The notes: generated from the letters alone by a model not told the origin. DNA of 64,000 nt from Rummeliibacillus pycnus_A (GCF_044359855.1 NZ_CP132291.1:2852001-2916000); one strand, 5' to 3'. Numbered from the stretch's first letter, positions 53,317-61,804 are shown. Made by a program: numbers and translations.

Positions 53317-53742
53317 TTATCCAAGTAAGCATTTTGAGAAGATAGATTGTAATGAATGAATTTCGTCTTCAGTGAGCATCCCAAACATACGGTCTAAAGT
53401 ATTTGTAATATGCTCGTGAGCAGTTTCTAAAAGTTCATGACCTGCATCAGTAATCTCAAGCTGTGAAGCACGGCGATCAGTTGAATTTTGTGTTTTAATA
53501 ATATAACCTGCTTTGATCAGCTTGGTAGTGAGTACAGTGACACCACCTGAAGTAACGTGAAGTCTTTCTGCCAAAGCAGAAGGGCGCATTGGTCCTTCTA
53601 CATGAAGTAATTTCAGTATAAAGATATGCGTTTTTGACAATCCCATCGTATTGTGACTATTCCACTCATTTGCCCATTTTCTTTCTAAAGAAGAAACGAT
53701 TTCAAAAAGGGAAGCAATACTTTCTCTTCTTGTTTCATTCAT
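53317..53742 (-). CDS. MarR-family transcriptional regulator
   Basis: This is a 141-residue winged-helix regulator starting at ATG 53742, nine bases after TTGGAG; the frame upstream to 53757 overlaps that site. It shows GLSKTHIFILKLLHVEGPMR, the recognition segment RLHVTSGGVTVLTTKLIKAG and the wing/dimer region NSTDRRASQLEITDAGHELL. The DRRA motif (DxRSxxxxLT group) is the MarR hallmark. It lies 24 bases after the Spx-like gene and is probably cotranscribed with it. The ligand and targets are unknown. It has a Cys only near the C-terminus (FSKCLLG), so redox sensing by a conserved N-terminal Cys, as in OhrR, is not suggested. Confidence 0.88.
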   Translation of the reverse strand: MNETRRESIASLFEIVSSLERKWANEWNSHNTMGLSKTHIFILKLLHVEGPMRPSALAERLHVTSGGVTVLTTKLIKAGYIIKTQNSTDRRASQLEITDAGHELLETAHEHITNTLDRMFGMLTEDEIHSLQSIFSKCLLG

Positions 53743-53766
53743 AATTTTCATCTCCAAAACGTATCA

Positions 53767-54171
53767 TTAGCTTTCGTAAGATAAGCGTTGCATTTCATAT
53801 AATTCATATGCACGAACTTTACGAGGGATGAAACGGCGAATATCCATTTCGTTATAGCCAACTTGTAGACGTTTATCATCTAAAAGAATAGGGCTACGTA
53901 ACATTTTTGGATGATCCTTCACAATATCATAAAGTTCTTGAATCGATAATTGTTCAATATCACAATTTAAGTTTTTAAAGTCTTTTGAGTTCTTTGAAAT
54001 GATTTCATCCGTACCATCTTCGGTCATACTTAAAATACGTTTGAATTCAGGAAGTGTTAATGTTTCAGAAGTAATACGTTTTTCTTCGTAAGAAATATTA
54101 TTATCTCTTAACCAATGTAAAGCCTTTTTTGATGAAGTACAGCTAGTTTGAGTATAAATTGTAACAGTCAT
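53767..54171 (-). CDS. Spx-like ArsC-family regulator lacking the second redox Cys
   Basis: This is a 134-residue thioredoxin-fold protein. The pattern follows Spx closely: VTIYTQTSCTSSKKALHWLR, RILSMTEDGTDEIISKNSKD, ELYDIVKDHPKMLRSPILLD and DKRLQVGYNEMDIRRFIPRK. Spx proteins bind the RNA polymerase alpha C-terminal domain under thiol stress. The redox switch CxxC is CTSS here: Cys11 stays, Cys14 is Ser. This paralogue cannot form the usual intramolecular disulfide. The Gly-rich alpha-contact region is DGTDEI, as in Spx. It is followed within 24 bases by a MarR gene. MgsR-like and ArsC enzymes are alternatives, but the Spx match is better. Confidence 0.85.
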   Translation of the reverse strand: MTVTIYTQTSCTSSKKALHWLRDNNISYEEKRITSETLTLPEFKRILSMTEDGTDEIISKNSKDFKNLNCDIEQLSIQELYDIVKDHPKMLRSPILLDDKRLQVGYNEMDIRRFIPRKVRAYELYEMQRLSYES

Positions 54172-54478
54172 ATAAATTCCTGCTTTCTTTAGTTTTATTA
54201 TATTTATATCTTATCAGTAAGATATTTATAAGTCAATGGAGATTAGTGAAAAAAAGAGTCAAATTCGTAAAGAAATGAGTGAATTCACGAATTGTTCAAA
54301 TTTACATTGTTTTAATCCTATCTAATCACAGTTGCTGAAGCTTAGGAAAATAATCTACTCGCATTTGCAAAAAGCGCCCGTCTGTAGCGAAACGATGGAA
54401 TATTACTGATTGATTAAACAAATCTAAAATAAAAAAACACCACTGTACTAGATTTATACAGTGGTGCGATGAAAATTA
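54172..54478. other. Intergenic region upstream of the Spx-like gene
   Basis: About 300 bases contain the minus-strand terminator at 54431-54466 and AGCGCCCGTCTGTAGCGAAAC near 54364, partly like AGTCTGTAGCGGAAC at 38088. No ORF with a ribosome site is seen. Confidence 0.4.
54431..54466 (-). terminator. Terminator of the YitT-family gene
   Basis: Read leftward, CACCACTGTA and TACAGTGGTG arms (54466-54457, 54447-54438) end in seven T. It lies just after the stop codon at 54479. Confidence 0.9.
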
Positions 54479-55366
54479 TTAATGTATATCTTTTTTCTTA
54501 AAGTTTCCACCTTGGATTTCAGACATGTTACTAAATGCTAAAAAGGCTGTTGGATCGACGTCTTGTACGATAGATTTTAACTTTGCTTCTTCAAGTCGGC
54601 TGATTACACAAAAGATGACTTGTTTTTCGTCTTTAGTATAGCCACCCTTGCCGTTAAGATAAGTGATACCACGGCCTAGGCGATCCATGATGGCTTCACC
54701 AATTTCATCTGATTGATCACTAATAATCCAAATTGATTTTGTTTGGTTAAACCCTTCTGAAACAAGATCAATTGTTTTAAAGGCAATGAAATAAGCGATT
54801 AAAGAATACATGGCACGATCTAAGCCAAATAAAAACCCAGCGCTTCCTAAAATGAATAAGTTCATGAACAATATAATTTGCCCGACAGAGAATGGAAGCT
54901 TTTTGTTAAATAAAATAGCCAACGTTTCACTACCATCTAAACAGCCGCCTGCTCTAATTGCAATCCCTACGCCTATACCAAGCATAATGCCGCCAAGAAC
55001 AGTTGCTAGAAGTGTATCATTTGTGAATGCTTGTCCATGGGGAAAGAAAGATGTAGCGAGTGATAATACGGCAATGCCGTATGCTACTGAAATAGTGAAA
55101 CTTTTACCAATTTGTTTATACCCTAAATAGAGAAATGGTATGTTGAATAAAAAGAGGAATAGACCAAGTGACGTGCCTGTTATGTGAGATGCCATCATGG
55201 CAATACCCGTAACACCGCCGTCGATTAAATGATTGGGGATTAGCACTCTTTCAAGGCCAATTGCCATGATTAAAGCACCAAGAGTAATTAAAGCAAAACG
55301 GATAACGATTCTTTTATGTTTTGCTTTCTTTTTCGATATACTATCTGAATTGTCATTATTGCTCAT
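54479..55366 (-). CDS. YitT-family membrane protein (DUF161/DUF2179)
   Basis: This is a 295-residue protein starting at ATG 55366, six bases after AAGGATGGTGG. Five to six membrane helices (about 20-185) include LERVLIPNHLIDGGVTGIAM and GGIMLGIGVGIAIRAGGCLD with GSETLA, the YitT signature. The cytosolic C-terminal DUF2179 domain (about 205-290) reads SDEIGEAIMDRLGRGITYLN, GKGGYTKDEKQVIFCVISRL and DVDPTAFLAFSNMSEIQGGN. The family is common in Bacillales in several copies and is functionally unclear. It is a single gene with its own terminator. Confidence 0.9.
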   Translation of the reverse strand: MSNNDNSDSISKKKAKHKRIVIRFALITLGALIMAIGLERVLIPNHLIDGGVTGIAMMASHITGTSLGLFLFLFNIPFLYLGYKQIGKSFTISVAYGIAVLSLATSFFPHGQAFTNDTLLATVLGGIMLGIGVGIAIRAGGCLDGSETLAILFNKKLPFSVGQIILFMNLFILGSAGFLFGLDRAMYSLIAYFIAFKTIDLVSEGFNQTKSIWIISDQSDEIGEAIMDRLGRGITYLNGKGGYTKDEKQVIFCVISRLEEAKLKSIVQDVDPTAFLAFSNMSEIQGGNFKKKDIH

Positions 55367-55656
55367 AAAACCACCATCCTTATATTTTTTGTACCATGAA
55401 TAAATACACAACTTCAAGTGATAGCTATTGGAAAACTCTAAAAATATCATGATAAATAATAGAAAAGTAATAACGGATGAATCGAGCATGAAGCATCGGG
55501 CAAGTAAAAAGGAGTATCAGAGGAAGTAAAACAAACTCATATGAACTGAAAAAATACGATAAAAACGTCTATAAAATGAAATAAAGAATATCAAAACTGA
55601 CTCCAAAATTCTACGGAGTAAAGCAAAAACTTTCTTCGGAAAACTATGTTTAAAGA

Positions 55657-55730
55657 GATAAAAAAGCTCTTCATTATTCGCGTCAGCATAAAAGGGATTA
55701 GCTAAAGCTAAAGACGCGCACAAGAAGAGC
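55657..55730 (-). terminator. Large structured terminator or small RNA downstream of the ABC-F gene
   Basis: On the minus strand an outer stem GCTCTTC/GAAGAGC (55730-55724, 55672-55666) encloses a second stem CGCGTC/GACGCG and an inner hairpin TTAGCTTTAGCTAA, and ends in TTTTTTAT. It lies about 70 bases after the ABC-F stop codon. The three-helix structure is larger than other terminators here. An overlapping ORF of 71 codons (55732-55517) has no ribosome site. Confidence 0.6.
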
Positions 55731-55796
55731 ATTTATTATTTTATTTAAGGTAGTTGCCTGCTAATCGTTAAAACTAACAGAAAGCCCCCGCTTTAA

Positions 55797-57359
55797 TTAT
55801 TGATGTCCTTGTGAGAACCATTCTGCAACGTTCCATACTTTTGTAACTAGGCCATCATAGAATTCTGGTTCGTGGCTGACTAATACGATTGTGCCTTTGT
55901 ATTCTTTCATGGCACGTTTTAATTCTTCTTTTGCATCAATATCCAAGTGATTTGTCGGTTCATCGAATAGCATCCAGTTACTTTCTTCCATCATTAATTT
56001 ACAAAAACGAACTTTTGCTTGTTCTCCACCGCTTAGTTGATTTAGTGGACGGGAAATGTGTTCATTTTTTAACCCTGTTTTAGCAAGTAATGCTCGCACA
56101 GTTGCTTGTTCTAAAGAAGGATATGCATTCCATACATCATCTATTGGTGTGATAGATCCTGCTTTTACTTCTTGTTCGAAATAAGAAGGGAATAAGAAAT
56201 CACCGCGTTCTACTTTACCGCCAAGTGCTGGAATTTTTCCTAGCATTGTTTTCAATAATGTAGACTTACCGACCCCGTTCATACCAACTAGAGCAATTTT
56301 TTCACCGCGTTCAATTTGGAATGTAAGTGGTGGAAGTAATGGCTTATCCTTGTCATACCCAATTAGTAAATTCTCAGCATCTACTACATAGCGACTTGAG
56401 CTACGTGATTCTTTGAATGAGAATTGTGGTTTAGCAGCTGTCTCAGGACGATCAATCCGCTCCATACGATCTAATTGTTTTTGACGAGATTTTGCACGAC
56501 CAGTTGTTGAGAATCGAGCTTTATTTTTTGCGATAAAAGTTTCCTGTTTTTTAATGAAATCTTGTTGCTTTTCATAGGCATCAATATGTTGACGTTTATT
56601 GATTTCTGCAAGTTCTAGGAACTTTTCGTAAGTTGCTGTGTAGCGAGTTAGTTTTGAGAATTCCAAATGGAAAATAACATCAACTACACCATTCATAAAT
56701 TCAGTGTCATGTGAGATTAACAAGAAGGCATGTGGATAATCTTTTAAGTAATTGCTTAACCAAGTGATATGCTCTTCATCTAAATAGTTTGTTGGTTCGT
56801 CTAATAGCAATACTTTTGGTTTTTCCAAAAGAAGTTTTGCTAACAATAATTTTGTTCGTTGACCACCAGAAAGGGCAGTGACGTCACGGTCTAAGCCAAT
56901 TGCATCTAGTCCAAGACCACGTGCAACTTCTTCGATTTTCATATCTAATGTATAAAAATCGCCTGCATCCAGAGCATCTTGAATAACTGCCATCTGTTCA
57001 AGAAGATCTTCTAATTCTTCAGGTGTTGCATCCGCCATTTTAGTTGTGATTTCATTTAATTCTTCTTCTTTTTTATAAAGAGGTAAGAAGGCATCGCGCA
57101 ATGTATCACGCATTGTTCTGCCTGGTGTTAATATTGCGTGTTGGTCTAAATAGCCATAATGTGTACCTGGAAGCCATTCAACACGGCCAGCATCGTGGAT
57201 TAGTTCGCCTGTAAGAATGTGCATTAATGTAGATTTACCAACGCCGTTTGCGCCGACAAGACCAACATGTTCACCTTCTACAATACGAAAAGATACATCT
57301 TTAAAAAGGGTACGGTCGCCAAAGGTATGGCCTAATTTTTCAACTGTTAATATACTCAT
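55797..57359 (-). CDS. ABC-F family ATPase (YfmM-like translation factor)
   Basis: This is a 520-residue soluble protein with two ABC domains and no membrane part. Domain 1: Walker A GANGVGKSTL, signature LSGGQRTKLLLAKLL, Walker B LLLDEPTNYLD. Domain 2: GMNGVGKSTL, LSGGEQAKVRFCKLM and MLFDEPTNHLDID. Both catalytic Glu residues are present. The linker (about 245-310) is the ribosome-reaching P-site motif region, rich in Lys, Arg and Gln. Length and order resemble B. subtilis YfmM. ABC-F proteins act on stalled ribosomes at the E site. It looks like a housekeeping member rather than a resistance type, but this is inferred. Confidence 0.88.
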   Translation of the reverse strand: MSILTVEKLGHTFGDRTLFKDVSFRIVEGEHVGLVGANGVGKSTLMHILTGELIHDAGRVEWLPGTHYGYLDQHAILTPGRTMRDTLRDAFLPLYKKEEELNEITTKMADATPEELEDLLEQMAVIQDALDAGDFYTLDMKIEEVARGLGLDAIGLDRDVTALSGGQRTKLLLAKLLLEKPKVLLLDEPTNYLDEEHITWLSNYLKDYPHAFLLISHDTEFMNGVVDVIFHLEFSKLTRYTATYEKFLELAEINKRQHIDAYEKQQDFIKKQETFIAKNKARFSTTGRAKSRQKQLDRMERIDRPETAAKPQFSFKESRSSSRYVVDAENLLIGYDKDKPLLPPLTFQIERGEKIALVGMNGVGKSTLLKTMLGKIPALGGKVERGDFLFPSYFEQEVKAGSITPIDDVWNAYPSLEQATVRALLAKTGLKNEHISRPLNQLSGGEQAKVRFCKLMMEESNWMLFDEPTNHLDIDAKEELKRAMKEYKGTIVLVSHEPEFYDGLVTKVWNVAEWFSQGHQ

Positions 57360-57472
57360 GTGTTATCGGGTCCTCCGTATCCATGCATGGAGAATCTGCA
57401 TGGGTAGTATTGTGATTTGTTTAGTGTATAGTATCTAATTTAAATATTTTAAAGCATTTCTCGGTGCACAGC

Positions 57473-57503
57473 AAAAAACGCCTCTATATAAGCAGGCGCT
57501 TTT
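57473..57503 (-). terminator. Terminator of the small coiled-coil gene
   Basis: Read leftward, GCGCCT and AGGCGTTTTTTG (57498-57493, 57484-57473) form a short stem with a T-run, at the stop codon of the 63-residue gene. Confidence 0.7.
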
Positions 57504-57693
57504 AGGATTCACAAGCTTCAAGTTGCTTGTTAAGTTCTGCAAGCTGCTTTTCCATGTCTGATAGACGTTGTTCTGCTTTTTCGATAAGTTCAGGATATCC
57601 TGTAGATTCTAGCTTTTCGATATCCCCTTGTTGGCGAATATAGTCACTTTTAAGTTCTGCGATTTGATATAGTAATTCATTTTTTGTTGGCAT
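57502..57693 (-). CDS. Small coiled-coil protein, 63 aa (SE1832-like)
   Basis: ATG 57693 follows AAGGAG by seven bases. The product is fully helical with heptads: TKNELLYQIAELKSDYIRQQ, DIEKLESTGYPELIEKAEQR, then MEKQLAELNKQLEACES. The start resembles what I recall as the SE1832 family, short conserved Bacillota proteins of unknown function. It has its own terminator and a likely promoter in the 50 bases upstream, so it is an independent gene. Confidence 0.75.
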   Translation of the reverse strand: MPTKNELLYQIAELKSDYIRQQGDIEKLESTGYPELIEKAEQRLSDMEKQLAELNKQLEACES

Positions 57694-57749
57694 AATAATG
57701 CTCCTTTATGAAGTTAATTCATCGTGTATTTATGTTCACTCATTTGTAG

Positions 57750-58826
57750 TTATTGTATCATACCGCTTGTTTTCTTGGCTTGCTCTTCTATTAAAAAAGC
57801 AGTTGATTTTGCGTGACTTGTGATGAAACTCTTTAATAATGATTGTACATATTGATTATTTCGGTTTAAATCGATATTTAATTGCTTACGCACAGCATGC
57901 TCACGTCTTGCATCATGTAGTATAAATTCCATCACTGCATTTTGTAAAAGAGATTGTTTCAGTTTTTTACCCAGCCCTAGGTTAATAAAACCATTTGCTT
58001 CAGTAGGGAATATATGTTGCATTTCAAGTTCGTCTTGGCAAGTTACGATACATGGAATACCAATAGTCGCAACCTTATATGGAGTGTATTTTGCGCCGCA
58101 AATTACAATATCTGCCTCTCCTAATAACTCATAAAGGGCATTGTCTTTTTGGATAATTTTAATGTTTTTTCGACTAAGTGCCATTAATTTTAGTTCGTCT
58201 ACATCATGAGAGTAGCTAGATTGAACGATTACTGAGATTTTGATAGGTATTTGCAATTGTAATAAATGGCGTAAAATACGATAACTTGTATTATCCGCAT
58301 CCATACCTTCGATTGCTACAACGATATGCGGTTTGTCAGACAACTCATCGGTTTTTTTATGAATTGCCTGTAATTGCTTCGGTACAACATAAGATGAAGG
58401 ACCAACTAAATAATGTGGAAGTAATTTTTCACGCTTTTCCTGATACAGCGTATGAAAAACACAATCAGCAGCTGTTCCACCTTCTCCAAAATCATCAAAG
58501 TGGAGTACTGTAGGGATAAATGTTTTTAAGTGATCGATTAAAGGTAATTCCGTGCTTCCTACATCATGAATCAGTAAATCAGGTGAGAGCTTAGTAAGTT
58601 CTGAAACTAATTGCTTGTCATTTTTATAGACAATTGGGTTAAAACCCTTTTGAATTAAATAATCAATTGCTTGCTCATCATGATTAACCAGTATTTGAAT
58701 TTGTTTTCGGTCAAACATCGCAGAGAGTGTAACGATTCTTTCAATCGGGTAAAGATTATGACAAGGAGTCACAGCTCCTACTAAAACCGTCTTTTTAGTT
58801 GTTTGCTCAGTATGTTGATATTTCAT
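57750..58826 (-). CDS. PseG/SpsG-like GT-B fold protein
   Basis: This is a 358-residue cytosolic protein that looks like a two-domain GT-B fold. Segments resembling the PseG/SpsG nucleotide-sugar hydrolase group are LLIHDVGSTELPLIDHLKTF, LHFDDFGEGGTAADCVFHTL, the central HIVVAIEGMDADNTSYRILR, ADIVICGAKYTPYKVATIGI and PCIVTCQDELEMQHIFPTEA with NGFINLGLG. In PseG the DDFG and GxxT-type loops bind UDP-sugar, and the enzyme makes pseudaminic acid precursors. No flagellin-glycosylation genes are near, and the catalytic His of PseG is not obvious. A glycosyltransferase or a diverged role is possible. It is monocistronic, with ATG 58826 after a GGATGGAG-like site. Confidence 0.6.
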   Translation of the reverse strand: MKYQHTEQTTKKTVLVGAVTPCHNLYPIERIVTLSAMFDRKQIQILVNHDEQAIDYLIQKGFNPIVYKNDKQLVSELTKLSPDLLIHDVGSTELPLIDHLKTFIPTVLHFDDFGEGGTAADCVFHTLYQEKREKLLPHYLVGPSSYVVPKQLQAIHKKTDELSDKPHIVVAIEGMDADNTSYRILRHLLQLQIPIKISVIVQSSYSHDVDELKLMALSRKNIKIIQKDNALYELLGEADIVICGAKYTPYKVATIGIPCIVTCQDELEMQHIFPTEANGFINLGLGKKLKQSLLQNAVMEFILHDARREHAVRKQLNIDLNRNNQYVQSLLKSFITSHAKSTAFLIEEQAKKTSGMIQ

Positions 58827-59058
58827 ACATCTCCATCCTTTCCGCTGCTATTTTCAATTTATGGGATGAAGAGTAGTAATATGTATAAAATCGTAGTGAA
58901 ACTAAAGGAACTTTGTATTCAACAAAAGTAATGCAAAAAATAGATTTAACGTTTCCGTCAAAAGACTGATTTATTGTTATTTTAAGCTTATCACCTTATG
59001 AAAGGCTTTTGCATTTGTTACAATAACTCTAGGAATTTTAAATTGGAGGTAACACCTT

Positions 59059-59622
59059 ATGAAGATTTTACTTGTTGACGGTACGATTATTGGTCGTAAA
59101 ACTGGTGCTATTTTAGAGCAAATTGAACAATATATAAAAGAATTTGATGGGGATTTTGAGATTACCCAATTACATCTTGCTGATTTTGAACACCAATTTG
59201 TAGATGGGCGTCCATTCGATCAATACAATGATGATATGAAAAAATTAGTAAAAACAATAGAAGAAGCAGATGGATACATTTTAGCTACACCAATTTTCCA
59301 AGGATCTATCCCTGGTGTCTTAAAAAATACATTTGATTTCCTCAACCCAAAAGCATTGAGATATAAACCGATTTCAATAGTAGCGAACGGAGGAACATAT
59401 CAACATCATCTAGTAGTGGAAAATCAATTAAAACCAATACTTAATTATTTCCGCGCATTAGTAACGCCAAACTATGTCTATACACATGCCGGTCATTTCG
59501 ATAAAGACAACAAAATTATCGATGTTAACGTACACGAACGTCTTCGTGAAATGGCACGCGTATTCGTTAAATATTGCGAATTAAGCAATGATCTACCAAA
59601 AGAAACAATTGATCAACATTAA
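59059..59622 (+). CDS. NADPH-dependent FMN reductase family protein
   Basis: This is a 187-residue flavodoxin-fold protein starting at ATG 59059 behind GGAGGTAACACC. It shows the pattern MKILLVDGTIIGRKTGAILE (phosphate loop), DGYILATPIFQGSIPGVLKN with TFDFL (the flavin-binding strand-loop of SsuE/AzoR-like enzymes) and PISIVANGGTYQHHL. These enzymes reduce FMN with NADPH. It could also reduce quinones or azo compounds. It is monocistronic, with a terminator just after. Confidence 0.88.
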   Translation: MKILLVDGTIIGRKTGAILEQIEQYIKEFDGDFEITQLHLADFEHQFVDGRPFDQYNDDMKKLVKTIEEADGYILATPIFQGSIPGVLKNTFDFLNPKALRYKPISIVANGGTYQHHLVVENQLKPILNYFRALVTPNYVYTHAGHFDKDNKIIDVNVHERLREMARVFVKYCELSNDLPKETIDQH

Positions 59623-59631
59623 TTTATAAAT

Positions 59632-59662
59632 AAAACCGTTTCAATGCGAGCGGTTTTTTATT
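59632..59662 (+). terminator. Terminator of the FMN reductase gene
   Basis: AAAACCG (59632-59638) pairs with CGGTTTT after a short loop, and a T-run follows, 10 bases past the stop codon. Confidence 0.75.
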
Positions 59663-59685
59663 TTTTACAAAATATAATTTCTCAG

Positions 59686-59714
59686 TTTTCAAAAAATTCA
59701 AAAGGTGTTATAAT
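59686..59714 (+). promoter_or_regulatory. SigA promoter for the ABC-F leader
   Basis: TTTTCA (59686-59691), a 17-base spacer and a perfect TATAAT (59709-59714) lie 33 bases before the leader ORF start at 59747. The -35 box is weak, the -10 box perfect. Confidence 0.65.
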
Positions 59715-59746
59715 AAATTAATCATATTTGATCGGAGGTGAAGAGA

Positions 59747-59893
59747 ATGAAGAATTCAGCTATGGAGACTCGTGCAAAACTAGATAAAGCTATGTCTATG
59801 TACTTTGCACAAGTCATTACTTTTGATTTTGCCACTAACGGGATAGGTATGCCCTTTTTTAAAGTAAATCAAATAAAAAACGTAGCTGATTAA
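59747..59893 (+). CDS. Leader ORF (48 aa) upstream of ABC-F gene
   Basis: ATG 59747 is preceded by GGAGGTGAAGAG, one of the strongest ribosome sites in the window. The product is 48 residues: MKNSAMETRAKLDKAMSMYF, then AQVITFDFATNGIGMPFFKV and NQIKNVAD. It has no membrane helix or signal. It is unlike known proteins to me. It has its own promoter and is followed after 26 bases by a terminator hairpin, then by the ABC-F gene. This is the layout of a translated leader peptide that couples ribosome stalling by antibiotics to read-through. Alternatively it is a free-standing small protein. Confidence 0.6.
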   Translation: MKNSAMETRAKLDKAMSMYFAQVITFDFATNGIGMPFFKVNQIKNVAD

Positions 59894-59919
59894 CCATTCT
59901 TTTCACATATTTTAGACGG

Positions 59920-59953
59920 AAAAGACTGCTCGTTAATGGGCAGTCTTTTTGCA
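59920..59953 (+). terminator. Terminator/attenuator between leader ORF and ABC-F gene
   Basis: AAAAGACTGCTC (59920-59931) pairs with GGGCAGTCTTTT (59938-59949), a 12-bp stem with one G-T pair and a T-run. It lies 38 bases before the ABC-F start codon. The GGAAAAG just before it can alternatively pair with CTTTTCG near 59965, which may form an antiterminator. Confidence 0.75.
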
Positions 59954-59991
59954 TTTAGAGGCTTTTCGCTACGTATCCGGAGGGAAAGTAG

Positions 59992-61782
59992 ATGTCTATA
60001 AAAGCAGAAAACATCACCAAATCATTTGGTGGTCATACTATTTTTGAAAATTTAACAGTTGAGGTTCAAACAGCCGAGCATGTAGCTATAGTAGGAAATA
60101 ATGGCTGTGGGAAGACAACGCTCTTACAATTATTAGCTGGTGTAGAAACACCCGACGCAGGGAGAATTATTAAAAAGAAAGACAGTTCCATTGGCTATTT
60201 GCATCAAATTCCTTTTTATCCTGACTATTCAGTAACAGATGTTTTAATGGAAGCATTCGCCTCATTATTAAACATTCAGCGAAAAATGACAGGATTTGAG
60301 GAGCAAATGGCATCAGAAGAAAATCTAGAAAAGATATTAAAAGAGTACGGACAATTACAAGAACAATTTATGCAACTTGGTGGCTATGAAATAGAATCGA
60401 AAATGGCGAGTGTTGCAAATGGTTTAGGCATTAGTCGATTACTTGGGCAACAATTTAATGAGTTGAGTGGTGGCGAAAAAACGAAGGTAATGTTAGGTCA
60501 AATATTGCTACAAAATTCGTCTGTTTTATTGCTAGATGAACCCACTAATCATTTGGATTTACAAGCCATTGAATGGTTAGAAGAATACGTTAAGAATTTT
60601 GCAGGTACTGTTATTGTCGTTTCACATGATCGTCAATTTATGAATAATGTTGTACAAAAAGTAATTGAACTAGAAGATGGAGAAGCTAGCACTTTCCATG
60701 GCAATTACGATGCTTATATTAAAGGTAAAGAAGAAAAAATTGAACAGGAATTTGCTCAATACGAGGAGCAGCAGAAGAAAATTAAGAAGATGAAAGAGGC
60801 GATTAAACGGTTAAGACAGTGGGCAAATGAAGCATCTCCTCCAAATCCTGATTTATATCGAAAAGCTAAAAGTATGGAAAAGGCTTTAGAACGGATAGAG
60901 TTAGTAAAAAAGCCAAAAATAGAAAAGAAAATGAATCTACAACTAGAGGCATCAGATCGAAGTGGTAAAGAGGTTATCTCAATTGAAAATGTAACCAAAA
61001 CATATAAATCGTCATTATTTGATGATGTGAATTTCTCGGTTTATTGGCAAGATCGCCTCGCTATCGTTGGAGAAAATGGAACAGGAAAATCTACTTTGCT
61101 TAAAATGATGCTGGGAGAAGTCAAACCTGACACTGGGAAATGCATCATTGGTAGCAATGTGAAAATTGGTTATCTCGCTCAACAATTTGAAACTCTAGAT
61201 GATCAAATCCGATTAATCGATGCATTCCGGGAAAACATTTCAATGACAGAAGAAGAGGCAAGACATGTGCTCGCTCAATTTCTATTTTATGGCTATGATG
61301 TATATAAAAAAGTACGCGATTTAAGTGGCGGAGAGAAGATGCGATTGCGATTGGCTCAATTAATGCAACAAGATATTAATCTTCTCATTTTAGATGAACC
61401 CACAAACCATTTAGATATTGAATCGAGAGAAGTTCTAGAGGATAATCTTCAGAATTTCGCAGGGACTATTATTGCCGTAAGTCATGATCGCTATTTCTTA
61501 CAAAAAATATTCACGAAAATAGCATGGATTGAGCAACAGACAGTTATGATTCATCATGGGGATTATCAATGGGCGAAGGAGAAACAACAGGCAAATATTA
61601 TCCACATTCATCGAAAAGCAAAGGATAATAAATCAACGAAGCAAGCTAAGCAATTAACAACTGAACAGCAAATAGAAAAAATCGAAAAAAGAATGCAACA
61701 GCCTCATCTATCTGATCAAGAGTATGAAAAATTGAAAAGGCAATTAGATCGATTATATGAAGATTGGTTAGCTGAATCTTGA
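59992..61782 (+). CDS. ABC-F family ATPase, possible ribosome-protection (antibiotic resistance) type
   Basis: This is a 596-residue soluble tandem ABC protein without membrane helices. Domain 1: Walker A GNNGCGKTTL, signature LSGGEKTKVMLGQIL, Walker B VLLLDEPTNHLD. Domain 2: GENGTGKSTL, LSGGEKMRLRLAQLM and LLILDEPTNHLDIE. The inter-domain arm (about 245-315) is long: EEQQKKIKKMKEAIKRLRQW ... ASPPNPDLYRKAKSMEKALE. A C-terminal coiled coil (about 555-594) is also present. ABC-F proteins with a leader ORF plus terminator in Bacillota often protect ribosomes from lincosamides, streptogramins or pleuromutilins. That role is inferred; housekeeping YfmR-like function is possible. ATG 59992 follows CGGAGGG. 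Confidence 0.85.
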   Translation: MSIKAENITKSFGGHTIFENLTVEVQTAEHVAIVGNNGCGKTTLLQLLAGVETPDAGRIIKKKDSSIGYLHQIPFYPDYSVTDVLMEAFASLLNIQRKMTGFEEQMASEENLEKILKEYGQLQEQFMQLGGYEIESKMASVANGLGISRLLGQQFNELSGGEKTKVMLGQILLQNSSVLLLDEPTNHLDLQAIEWLEEYVKNFAGTVIVVSHDRQFMNNVVQKVIELEDGEASTFHGNYDAYIKGKEEKIEQEFAQYEEQQKKIKKMKEAIKRLRQWANEASPPNPDLYRKAKSMEKALERIELVKKPKIEKKMNLQLEASDRSGKEVISIENVTKTYKSSLFDDVNFSVYWQDRLAIVGENGTGKSTLLKMMLGEVKPDTGKCIIGSNVKIGYLAQQFETLDDQIRLIDAFRENISMTEEEARHVLAQFLFYGYDVYKKVRDLSGGEKMRLRLAQLMQQDINLLILDEPTNHLDIESREVLEDNLQNFAGTIIAVSHDRYFLQKIFTKIAWIEQQTVMIHHGDYQWAKEKQQANIIHIHRKAKDNKSTKQAKQLTTEQQIEKIEKRMQQPHLSDQEYEKLKRQLDRLYEDWLAES

Positions 61783-61804
61783 CTTTGATAGCTTTCACGC
61801 ATAA

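Noticed and set aside
55517..55732. 71-codon minus-strand ORF with a signal-peptide-like start
   Set aside because: It lacks a ribosome site and its first third is the structured hairpin at 55666-55730; the signal-like residues come from that inverted repeat.
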